NCBI GenBank assembly: GCA_937924555.1 | Contig: CALDSN010000114.1 | Location: forward strand, 1-27,402 | Source: an uncultured bacterium | Lineage (GTDB): Bacteria > Cloacimonadota > Cloacimonadia > Cloacimonadales > Cloacimonadaceae | Direction: 5' to 3' | DNA: 27,402 bases | Part shown: positions 6,997 to 14,738 of the stretch, piece by piece | Layout: the number at the start of each line of letters is the position of its first letter | Position numbering within the stretch: the stretch's first letter is position 1 | Notes under the pieces: model-generated | Databases searched by the model: none | Told to the model about the DNA's origin: nothing | What the model saw: only the letters and a program-made list of their open reading frames with translations | Translations under genes and position numbers: made by a program

Positions 6997-9153
6997 ATGA
7001 AAAAAGTACTGTTGATCGCCCTCTGTCTTGGATTCCTGGTCGGTGTCGTTTATGCAAACGAGATAATGAAACCGGTCGCGAAGAAAGCGCTTGAGAGCCC
7101 CCAGGTGGCAGGTATCGCAAGATCCCGCACAGCACCTGAATTTACTTTCACGAAAGTCCCCACGTCCTTGATTAGTTCATATAATGACTACATGATTGGT
7201 AGCTACAATGGCTTACCTCTTCGTGTGGTCCCCGAATCAGCTGGTGGCGGTTACTTCTTGACCTATCATGGTCAACGCACCGCAACCGGTACTCGTCGTG
7301 TGTTTTATTCATATTTGAATGCCACCGGTAATGTGGTTAACAATGCTGAAATCACCCTTGATAATGTTAGAGAAGGTTTCCCAACCCTCGCGGTTGATCC
7401 TGTATCCGGCAAGCCTTTCTATGCATGGCACGCTAATACCGATGCAGACGCACCTCCTGAAGTTCGTTTTGTGACGGATGCATTCATTGATGGTATCGAC
7501 GGATTGTGGAATGAACTGCAGGCAGTCATCGATAACCCCACCATAATCAATGCTACTACTGATAACGAATTCATTTGGCCTACAGCCACCATCGGACCTT
7601 CCAACATTGATGGAAAGCGCAGAATATACCTTCAAGCCCGTAATTATGTTTCCCATGCCATGGACGCAAGCCCTTCCGAGAATGTATATATTGCCTATGC
7701 AGACTTCAGTGCTTCCGATATAGAGAATAGTGTTCCCTTGCAGTGGTCTTACACCAGTATCCCGGATTTAAATGCATGGAATGTTGACACCACTACTCTT
7801 CGTCGCCCCAACCATGTATTGGTGGCTGATGATGCTGGCGCAATCTATTATATCGGTTACCATGGCTCATGGGATGCCGATGATATGCCCGTTGATGCCG
7901 ATGATTTTGATGTATTCAAGCTTGATAACTATGGTGCCGGAACATGGACAAGAAGCACTTTCCCTGGCAGCATCCCCACATGGAATCCGCCAGAAGCTAA
8001 TGGCAGCACAATTGGTTTCTTCCAAGATACTGATAATGGTAACGTTCCTTACACCGATGACCAGCTTAGCTGGCAGATTGCCAATTCCAGTCACACCAAC
8101 GCCTCCATCGACAATAATGGAAACATCCACTTCCCAGGTTTGTGGTCTATCAACACCTACAAAGGTTCTTACTACTATGGCATGCAGTTTGTGAAGGAGT
8201 TTGTTTACAACACTAACACCAACACTGCTCAGGTTAAAGAAATTTATCCTAACAAGGATGATTACTTTGATACCTTCAACCAGGCTTTCACCCCTTGGGA
8301 TACTGAAGCTCCCTTCGGTGTTGTCGATACTTTCTATGTCGATAGCAACAACGAAGAATTCCCCGGAATGGTTGGTGACTGGAACTTCCCCTACTGGAAC
8401 GACGAGTCTCATGACAATGCAATGATGTTCCACTGCGGTAACATGAAGATTACTGAAAAGAACGAACAAGGTATGCTTGCCCTCGTGTGGCAGAACTCCC
8501 AACGCGCCAGATGGTATAATGATAGCCAGATTGAAGATTATACCGCTTTTGCAAACACCCCCGAAATTTACATTGCTGTTTCCTCGGATGATGGCGATAC
8601 TTGGAGCGAACCCATCGTGATTAACAACCAAGAAACTCCTCAATTTGCCGGCATCAAACCCATGTGGGTTTATCCTGCAGATAAGGTGATTTATACGGGA
8701 ACGCAAGGTGACCACATGGTTGGTAAGCTTGGACTTATGTTCTATGATGACAACACATGGGGTTCCAACTCCCATTCCCCAACAGAGTTCCCGAATGATG
8801 GTGGTAGAGTGATGTTCACTGAGCTGCAGATTGTATTCCCCACTGTTGCTAACGAAGATGTTACCGTAACTCCCGTTACCAACCTACTTAACCAGAACTA
8901 TCCCAACCCCTTCAACCCGGAAACCACCATCAGCTTCGATATGCCCAAAGCTGCCAATGCCAACCTTTCCATCTACAATGTGAAAGGTCAGCTTGTTAAG
9001 ACCCTCTTCGACGGTCAGGCAAAGTTTGGCAGAAACGAGCTGGTTTGGAATGGAACAGACAACAACGGTTCCAGCGTTTCCACAGGTCTCTATTTCTATC
9101 GCTTGTCTGCAAATGGCAAGGTAGAATCCCGTAAAATGATGTTGATGAAATAA
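6997..9153 (+). CDS. Secreted propeller-like protein with type IX-like sorting domain (718 aa)
   Basis: The start at ATG 6997 follows AGGAG at 6986-6990 and gives a typical signal peptide (KKVLLIALCLGFLVGVVYA); the frame is open upstream from a TTG at 6967 but that has no support. The body (about 30-620) has repeated blade-like segments and one clear Asp-box, SSDDGDTWSEP at about 530, as in sialidase/BNR propellers. I see only one good Asp-box and no catalytic set, so an enzyme call is not justified. The C-terminal domain starts at NQNYPNPFNPETTISFDMP and ends in STGLYFYRLS...MMLMK, a textbook type A sorting domain. The body is closely related to that of the 1115-residue protein at 14739-18086 (74 of 96 residues identical over one ungapped block). 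It is the last gene before a terminator. Confidence 0.85.
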   Translation: MKKVLLIALCLGFLVGVVYANEIMKPVAKKALESPQVAGIARSRTAPEFTFTKVPTSLISSYNDYMIGSYNGLPLRVVPESAGGGYFLTYHGQRTATGTRRVFYSYLNATGNVVNNAEITLDNVREGFPTLAVDPVSGKPFYAWHANTDADAPPEVRFVTDAFIDGIDGLWNELQAVIDNPTIINATTDNEFIWPTATIGPSNIDGKRRIYLQARNYVSHAMDASPSENVYIAYADFSASDIENSVPLQWSYTSIPDLNAWNVDTTTLRRPNHVLVADDAGAIYYIGYHGSWDADDMPVDADDFDVFKLDNYGAGTWTRSTFPGSIPTWNPPEANGSTIGFFQDTDNGNVPYTDDQLSWQIANSSHTNASIDNNGNIHFPGLWSINTYKGSYYYGMQFVKEFVYNTNTNTAQVKEIYPNKDDYFDTFNQAFTPWDTEAPFGVVDTFYVDSNNEEFPGMVGDWNFPYWNDESHDNAMMFHCGNMKITEKNEQGMLALVWQNSQRARWYNDSQIEDYTAFANTPEIYIAVSSDDGDTWSEPIVINNQETPQFAGIKPMWVYPADKVIYTGTQGDHMVGKLGLMFYDDNTWGSNSHSPTEFPNDGGRVMFTELQIVFPTVANEDVTVTPVTNLLNQNYPNPFNPETTISFDMPKAANANLSIYNVKGQLVKTLFDGQAKFGRNELVWNGTDNNGSSVSTGLYFYRLSANGKVESRKMMLMK

Positions 9154-9176
9154 TAGTAATCGACTGACTATATGCA

Positions 9177-9202
9177 AAAGCCCCGGGAACTCCCGGGGCT
9201 TT
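9177..9202. terminator. Bidirectional intrinsic terminator
   Basis: An 11-bp perfect stem (AAAGCCCCGGG paired with CCCGGGGCTTT, loop AACT) is followed by a T-rich stretch. It sits between two convergent genes, 24 bases after the + strand stop and 22 bases before the end of the - strand flavoprotein gene. The A-run on the left supplies U residues for the opposite strand, so it can end both transcripts. Confidence 0.9.
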
Positions 9203-9224
9203 CTTTATCTTAAGGATATCTTGC

Positions 9225-10445
9225 TCAATTGCCCTTAGCTGCCATTGCACCAGCCATCCAACCCGTAGATACCGCCATCTGTATATTGAACCCGCCCGAG
9301 GGCAGGTTATAATCCATAATCTCACCTGCGAGATACAGCCCCGGACAGAGGCGCGATTGCATGCTTTTGGCGTTAATCTCGCTTAAGGGCACTCCTCCCG
9401 AGCTTGCCATTGCGGTACTTAACTTTTCCACCGCGGACACCTGGAACTGTGTGTAACTGAGCATCGTGGTTATCAACATCAAGTCCACATGATTGAGTGT
9501 GTTGATTACCCTACTATGATCGATATTTGCTTGCTCGAGTAAAACCTTCATCAGGCTTTTGGGAACAGGTAGTTCGCACAGAGCGTTAAGCACATTCATT
9601 TTTGGATATTTGGCTACTGCATGCTGCAATGCCTCAATTGCATTGGGCACCCATCTGATAACTATCTCCGAGTTCTTTGCCAGCCTGTAACAGTTATCCA
9701 ATATCAAGGGACCGGATAGTCCGGTATGGGTAATCAACAAGTCTCCACTGGCTGAGAAGTTATCATCTTTTGTCCTGAATGATGCTCGCACATTAGATAA
9801 TGATATTCCGGCACAAGCGGTGAACTTGCCGAAGTCTTCGATATTCACACTGCCAAGGTGGGGTTTAAAGGTTCGCATTGCATGCCCCAAACTCTTTAAC
9901 GGTGCCAGCAACTTCCCATCGGAGCCAGTTTGGGGATAGGATGCACCACCAGCGGCTATGATGAGTTTATCTGCCATAAGGCTTCCACCATCCTGCATTT
10001 CAAGCTTAAATCCACCGGCTACCGAAGATATTCCCTCTACCTTTGCTCCATAAGCTACTTCAGCCCCTGCCTGAAGGGCGAGTTGCAACATTGTGTCTCG
10101 TACATCAGTTGCGCGCAAGGAGACGGGGAACACTTTCCCATCTTCTCTGGCAAAACTGGGGCACCCCGCTGTCTCCAGTAATTGAATGAATGCATCTTTA
10201 TCGAAGTTGTAATACGCCTTTTTAAGATAGTTGGCGTTTTCGCCACAGCGCTTTAGAAAGTCTTGAACGGGCAGATTATGAGTGAAGTTGCACTGTCCAG
10301 CACCACTGATGAGCAGCTTAATCCCGCAAGCAGCATTTGCTTCCAACAAGAGTACTTGCTTATGTCTGTCAGTCCTACAGGCAGATATTGCCGCTGCCAA
10401 CCCCGCAGGTCCTCCTCCCACGATTATTATATCTTTGCGTTTCAT
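9225..10445 (-). CDS. BaiN/HI0933-family FAD-dependent oxidoreductase
   Basis: About 406 residues, the normal length for the HI0933/YhiN family (often labelled NAD(P)/FAD-dependent oxidoreductase or BaiN-like). An N-terminal Rossmann dinucleotide site is visible as IIIVGGGPAGLAAA with GGGPAG at 10-15. The family motif KLLISGAGQCNFTH follows. A second nucleotide-contact region is seen as LIIAAGGASYPQTGSDG, and the C-terminal FAD-binding signature as LYLAGEIMDYNLPSGGFNIQMA. The protein is cytosolic. Family members are flavoproteins with few proven substrates, so none is assigned. Start: AGAAGG precedes ATG at 10445 by seven bases, and the longer frame from 10475 lacks such support. It is transcribed divergently from the Nif3-type gene and ends at a shared terminator. 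Confidence 0.92.
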   Translation of the reverse strand: MKRKDIIIVGGGPAGLAAAISACRTDRHKQVLLLEANAACGIKLLISGAGQCNFTHNLPVQDFLKRCGENANYLKKAYYNFDKDAFIQLLETAGCPSFAREDGKVFPVSLRATDVRDTMLQLALQAGAEVAYGAKVEGISSVAGGFKLEMQDGGSLMADKLIIAAGGASYPQTGSDGKLLAPLKSLGHAMRTFKPHLGSVNIEDFGKFTACAGISLSNVRASFRTKDDNFSASGDLLITHTGLSGPLILDNCYRLAKNSEIVIRWVPNAIEALQHAVAKYPKMNVLNALCELPVPKSLMKVLLEQANIDHSRVINTLNHVDLMLITTMLSYTQFQVSAVEKLSTAMASSGGVPLSEINAKSMQSRLCPGLYLAGEIMDYNLPSGGFNIQMAVSTGWMAGAMAAKGN

Positions 10446-10609
10446 TATAATACCTTCTAATCCATATTCTCGCAAGCTGAGATGTTCCCGCTACAATGTC
10501 AAGTTCAAATCCACTTTCTGTCTTTATTCTTAGCTCATATTTCTTTTATGCTTGACTTCTCCCGCATGGGGCAACAATAGGCAATGAAGTAACCTTGAGG
10601 TGATGAACC

Positions 10610-11683
10610 ATGAAAGTAGCACAGGTATTGGCGCATATAGAGACTTTTGCCCCTTTGGGCTTGGCTCTTAGTTGGGATAATGTGGGTTTACTAATCGGAG
10701 AGCGTGATTGGGAAGTATCCAAGGCTTTTATCTGCCTGGATGTGAGCCCCAATGCGGTGGAAGAAGCCATCCGTAATGGCTGTGACCTTATCCTCAGCCA
10801 CCACCCCCTTATCTTCCGCCCCATCAAGGGAATCAACAATCCACTGCATCTGAAGTTGATTATGAACCATATTGCCGTTATCTGCCTGCACACCAATCTG
10901 GATGTGGCACAGCATAGCGTGAACCATGTTTTAGCAGAAAAGCTGGAACTATATGTGGTGGATACCCTCAGCTCAGAAAGCGGAGCGAAGTATCAAAGCA
11001 TTACTGTATATACGCCTCCACAGGCAAGTGCAAGCATTTGTGAAGCAGCTTGGACGGCGGGAGCGGGAAGGATTGGCGACTTTCATCACTGCTCGGATAG
11101 CCACCCTGTTGAAGGCAGCTATCAAGCCGGTTCAAAGCAGATGGAAGCAACTACTAATGCACAAGAGACAGCCCTGCACTTCATGTGTGATTCCATGTTT
11201 CTCACGGGAGTGCTGAGGGCAATCAGTTCTGTTCATCCATATACAACTCCGCTCATCATCCAACACCCGGTGGAGAATGTGAATCCGGCGTATGGCTTGG
11301 GATTGGTTGGGCAATATCCGCAAGCCATCAGTATTGCTGAACTTACCGAGAAGGTGCGCCGTAACCTATCTTGCCCCCAGCTTAAACTGTGGTTGGCTGG
11401 GCATGCACCTGAGCATAAGGTGCAAAGGATTGCCATTTGTGGAGGCTCGGGAGGTTCGCTACTTTCTCAGGCATGCGCCAAAGCAGAGCTCTTTATCAGC
11501 GGAGATATCAGCTATCATAGCTTTTTGGATAGCAGCATTCCGCTCATTGATGCCGGACATTTCTATACAGAATATCCAGTTTTAACCTATCTGCACGAGC
11601 AGCTTGCCAAGATTGCTTTACCCGCGTTGGTTATGGATATGGCGGCTCACGAGTACTCACAGAATCTACGCTGTTTCTTGTAA
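10610..11683 (+). CDS. Nif3-like dinuclear metal centre protein (GTP cyclohydrolase I type 2 homologue)
   Basis: A 357-residue cytosolic protein, the long form of the NIF3/YbgI family. The N-terminal half has SWDNVGLLIG (21-30), the metal ligands His64 and His65 in SHHPLIF, and Asp98 in CLHTNLD. The C-terminal half has the remaining ligands His317 and Glu321 in DAGHFYTEYPVL, following the GGSGGSLL motif. Between them, roughly residues 125-240, is the inserted PII/CutA-like domain of the longer members. The family forms toroidal hexamers with two metals per subunit; its physiological role is unsettled despite the database name. AGGTGA precedes the ATG. It stands alone on its strand, with the inverted-repeat region beginning 18 bases after its stop codon. 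Confidence 0.93.
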   Translation: MKVAQVLAHIETFAPLGLALSWDNVGLLIGERDWEVSKAFICLDVSPNAVEEAIRNGCDLILSHHPLIFRPIKGINNPLHLKLIMNHIAVICLHTNLDVAQHSVNHVLAEKLELYVVDTLSSESGAKYQSITVYTPPQASASICEAAWTAGAGRIGDFHHCSDSHPVEGSYQAGSKQMEATTNAQETALHFMCDSMFLTGVLRAISSVHPYTTPLIIQHPVENVNPAYGLGLVGQYPQAISIAELTEKVRRNLSCPQLKLWLAGHAPEHKVQRIAICGGSGGSLLSQACAKAELFISGDISYHSFLDSSIPLIDAGHFYTEYPVLTYLHEQLAKIALPALVMDMAAHEYSQNLRCFL

Positions 11684-11700
11684 TCATTACTTGATCATTG

Positions 11701-11746
11701 CCTGATCATTACCTGTTTAACATGCAATGATCAGGTAATGATCAGG
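11701..11746. repeat. Intergenic palindrome built from 11-bp units, copy A
   Basis: A perfect 15-bp inverted repeat (CCTGATCATTACCTG at 11701-11715 and its complement at 11732-11746) flanks a 16-base centre. The arms are made of an 11-base unit, TGATCATTRCC, that also repeats directly just outside the left arm (from 11691) and inside the right arm, giving four GATC sites. A close relative lies at 26450-26498. There is no T-run, so terminator function is not supported. It could be a REP-like element or a protein-binding site. Confidence 0.75.
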
Positions 11747-11780
11747 TGATTCGTCCCGGGGGCTACCCTGTAATCAATAG

Positions 11781-11846
11781 GGTATTACTACGGACTCATT
11801 ACGGACCAAGAGCGCAGTAAGTCCGTAATGATACCGCAGTAATGCC
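11781..11846. repeat. Second intergenic inverted repeat, 26-bp imperfect arms
   Basis: Arms at 11781-11806 and 11821-11846 match at 22 of 26 positions when one is reverse-complemented. The inner 11 bases (TCATTACGGAC) are perfect and the loop is 14 bases. The arms contain repeated TTAC and CGGA words, and TCATTAC is shared with the palindrome at 11701-11746. There is no poly-T tail. The rest of the gene-free stretch (11847-12004) shows nothing I can name. Confidence 0.65.
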
Positions 11847-12004
11847 AAGGAAGCAGCAAAGATAGTGGGTGTAACAATTTTATTGCTGGATTAAGCATGA
11901 TTAAGTGAAACTCGTAGTTTATGGGGATATTGTAGGGAGCTGAGAGTATAGCCAGAATCCCAAGGCTTAAAAGAACTAACGCAATGCTAAAGTGAATATT
12001 TACC

Positions 12005-12032
12005 TTGACAGGTTAAAGATAATCTATATAAT
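12005..12032 (+). promoter_or_regulatory. Consensus sigma-70-type promoter of the secreted-protein operon
   Basis: TTGACA at 12005-12010 and TATAAT at 12027-12032 are perfect matches to the -35 and -10 consensus, separated by 16 bases. Transcription would start near 12039, giving a leader of about 134 bases before the ATG at 12173. It is the only good promoter seen between the Nif3-type gene and the C10 peptidase gene. Confidence 0.75.
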
Positions 12033-12172
12033 AGCAAACATGTAGAAACAAGCACCCGATAGCGGGATTGCCAGCCACGAAGTTTGCATACATACTGATA
12101 AGAGGGATGTTAGGAGGCGGGATGCCGAATAGAGATTGTACCGTTAACGCGAGAATATTGCACAGGGGAATT

Positions 12173-14686
12173 ATGCGCATAATCACCACTATCTTGTTGC
12201 TTTTACTTTGTATTTGCACTGTGCAAGCAGCAACAATTGAGATTAACGAGGCAAAGGAAATTGGCACAAAACTCTTTACCCATTATGTGGGAGAGAGTAA
12301 AGAACCGGCAGGCATAGCTTCTTATCCTCTAAACTCACCGGATACCCCGGATATGTATATTATGAACTTCCAGCCAAAAGGCTTCATCATTCTTGCAGCC
12401 GAGAGCAAAGCTACACCCCTGCTGGCATATTCAACCGAGGGGGCTTTTAACCCGGAACAAATCCCCGCTAATATGCAATGGTACTTGAGTGAGTATTCCC
12501 GCAGTATAGCAGAAATCCGCCATCATCCTGAGTGGCAGGATGATGTTGCCTGGGAGCAGATTGAACGCGGAGACTATACCGGCTACCCACTGACTCGTAA
12601 TGTGGATCCACTTTGCAGCACCACTTGGGATCAGGATTGGCCATATAATGCTTCATGTCCCACCGATACAGGAGGACCTGGGGGTAGGGTGTATGCAGGA
12701 TGCGTGGCGGTATCCATGGCGCAGATTATGAAGAAGTGGAATGCGCCAACTCAGGGAATGGGTTCGCATAGTTACACCTGTCCCGGTTATGGCAATCTGA
12801 CAGCGAACTTTGGGCTTACCACCTATAACTGGTGGGACATGCCCAATAGTATCTTCATCACCAATAGTGCCATAGCTACATTGATATATCATTGTGGTGT
12901 GGCGGTGGAGACCCAGTATGGTGAAGATGCCAGCGGAGCATTATCGGAGGATGTGCGCGACGCCATGGTGAGTAAATTCCGTTATGCCTCTGCTGCGGTA
13001 TATCGCACGGCAGTATCATACAGTGCCACTAACTGGGCATCCATGCTGCGTGCAGATTTGGACCTGGGTCGTCCCGTTTATTATAGCGGTTCAAATGGTG
13101 CAGCGGGACATTCCTGGGTGCTGGATGGCTATTCCGGCACGAACTATTTTCACATGAACTGGGGCTGGGGTGGCTCTTATAACGGCTATTTCTATCTGAA
13201 TAACCTTAATCCCAATTCCTATAACTTCACTGTGCAACAGGCTGCAGTGATGAATCTCTATCCCCTTAGTCTGGATCCCCCCACCGATGTGGTGGCAGTG
13301 GAAAGCACAGGTGTAAACCGTAATATAAACATTTCCTGGGCAAGCGGAGGCTATTATTACAAAGTGTGGCGTTTGTCCCAGGGACAGGAAAATAATCAAG
13401 GAGCTTGGACGCTGCTAACCCCCAGCTCTATAACGACAAACATGTATGTGGATACCGCTTGGGGAAGCTTGCCGGCAGGGACATATCAATGGGCGGTGAA
13501 GGCTATCAACTATCAGGGCTTGGATTCTGCGGCTGCCTTCTCTAACACAATCGTAAGCTTGGGACCAACGGTAACCCAGAATATAGACGTGGCTGAGGGA
13601 TGGAACCTGTTGTCCCTGAATGTATCTCCCCTAAACCATGCCTTAAGCTCCATTACCAGCTCTCTATCGCCAAATCTTATTACGATAAAGGGTGTGGAAG
13701 GGGTGTATGTGCCGGGGAATCCCTACTCTACATTAAGCACTTTAACGGATGGGAGAGCGTATAGCTTTAAGCTGGCAGCCCCGGATGTGCTAAGTGTTGC
13801 TGGGACGCAAATACCCCTGGACACAGAGATAAACCTTACTGCCGGATGGAATATGGTGGCATACTATCCGCAGACGATGTTAGCGGTAGCCACTGCCACG
13901 CAGGACATCACGCCATATCTGATGCAGCTTAAGGGACAGGATGGCATCTACCTGCCGGGAAATCCCTTTTCCACATTAACAGGAATGTATCCCGGAAAGG
14001 GCTATTGGATGCAGATGTCCTCCGCTCAAGCCTTCAGTTATGGTGGGGGAAAGAGAATTCGTGGAGCAGAAGATAAACCAACCCATACTGTGGTGGTACA
14101 GCCAAGCAGCATGACGATGCTTGCCTCTTGTGAAGGAGCAGAAGCGGGGGATATGTTGCTAGCAAAAGTAGGGGGAGAACTTCGTGGCTTGGAGAAGTTT
14201 ATCAGTGTGGATGGCAGGATTGGCTGCTTGATACAGATATTCATCTCCGCTGAGAGAGAAGAGATTCAACTGTACCTGCAAAAGCAGGACGGGTCACAGC
14301 AGGCTATAGACTATAAGTTGATTGCTGAAGCAGAGCAACAAATGGGGAGCTTGGATGAGTTTGTGCAGCTAAGCCTAAAAGGGGCAGAAAACGAGCAGTT
14401 ACTTCCTGTTATCAGCATCAAAGGATGTTATCCCAATCCCTTCAAAGAGCTTAGCACAATCACTTTGGAACTTGGTAAAGAGCTTGGTCAAGTGAAGATA
14501 GAGGTTTATAACACCAGAGGACAGAAAGTACGCACGCTGTATAATCATGAATTAGCCAAGGGAGTGCATGAGTTTGGCTGGAATGGCAGAGATGATGCAG
14601 ATAATGAAGTCTCGTCAGGATTGTATTTTATAAGAACTTCTACAAAAGAGTGGGCAACAACCCGAAGAATCATGTTATGCAGATAG
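12173..14686 (+). CDS. Secreted C10 (streptopain-like) cysteine peptidase with sorting domain
   Basis: About 837 residues. A signal peptide (MRIITTILLLLLCICTVQA) is followed by a propeptide to about 140, then the C10 domain (about 145-363) with catalytic Cys177 in YAGCVAVSMAQIM and His313 in AGHSWVLDGY, followed by MNWGWGG. After it come an FN3-like segment (about 366-460), two 'GWN...PGNP' repeats (about 472-545 and 557-625), one 'GD-LLAKV-ELRG' module (about 645-720) and a sorting domain from CYPNPFKEL (about 750) to the end. Family enzymes are made as zymogens and cleave extracellular proteins; the substrate is unknown. Start: AGGGG at 12164-12168 favours ATG 12173. ATG 12122 is in frame with a stronger GGAGG and would add 17 N-terminal residues. 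It is first gene of a three-gene run. Confidence 0.9.
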   Translation: MRIITTILLLLLCICTVQAATIEINEAKEIGTKLFTHYVGESKEPAGIASYPLNSPDTPDMYIMNFQPKGFIILAAESKATPLLAYSTEGAFNPEQIPANMQWYLSEYSRSIAEIRHHPEWQDDVAWEQIERGDYTGYPLTRNVDPLCSTTWDQDWPYNASCPTDTGGPGGRVYAGCVAVSMAQIMKKWNAPTQGMGSHSYTCPGYGNLTANFGLTTYNWWDMPNSIFITNSAIATLIYHCGVAVETQYGEDASGALSEDVRDAMVSKFRYASAAVYRTAVSYSATNWASMLRADLDLGRPVYYSGSNGAAGHSWVLDGYSGTNYFHMNWGWGGSYNGYFYLNNLNPNSYNFTVQQAAVMNLYPLSLDPPTDVVAVESTGVNRNINISWASGGYYYKVWRLSQGQENNQGAWTLLTPSSITTNMYVDTAWGSLPAGTYQWAVKAINYQGLDSAAAFSNTIVSLGPTVTQNIDVAEGWNLLSLNVSPLNHALSSITSSLSPNLITIKGVEGVYVPGNPYSTLSTLTDGRAYSFKLAAPDVLSVAGTQIPLDTEINLTAGWNMVAYYPQTMLAVATATQDITPYLMQLKGQDGIYLPGNPFSTLTGMYPGKGYWMQMSSAQAFSYGGGKRIRGAEDKPTHTVVVQPSSMTMLASCEGAEAGDMLLAKVGGELRGLEKFISVDGRIGCLIQIFISAEREEIQLYLQKQDGSQQAIDYKLIAEAEQQMGSLDEFVQLSLKGAENEQLLPVISIKGCYPNPFKELSTITLELGKELGQVKIEVYNTRGQKVRTLYNHELAKGVHEFGWNGRDDADNEVSSGLYFIRTSTKEWATTRRIMLCR

Positions 14687-14738
14687 AAATGGTGCTATCA
14701 TAAGCCAGGTAGTTGTGGTGTAACACTCAGGAGGAATC

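Noticed and set aside
7867..8775. Open frame of 302 codons antisense to the 718-residue protein gene
   Set aside because: It is wholly inside a well-supported gene, its translation has no recognisable domain, and it looks like a codon-bias shadow. The paralogous gene at 14739 has no frame of comparable length in the equivalent place.
10552..10578. Promoter for the Nif3-type gene (TTGACT with AACAAT)
   Set aside because: The spacer is only 15 bases and the -10 matches four of six positions, so it is too weak to list as a feature.
11701..11746. Palindrome read as an intrinsic terminator of the Nif3-type gene
   Set aside because: The stem is AT-rich with a 16-base loop and no T-run on either side, unlike the three clear terminators in the window.
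11691..11850. Possible small CRISPR array
   Set aside because: The repeats are inverted 11-mers without unique spacers of constant length, and no cas genes are present.
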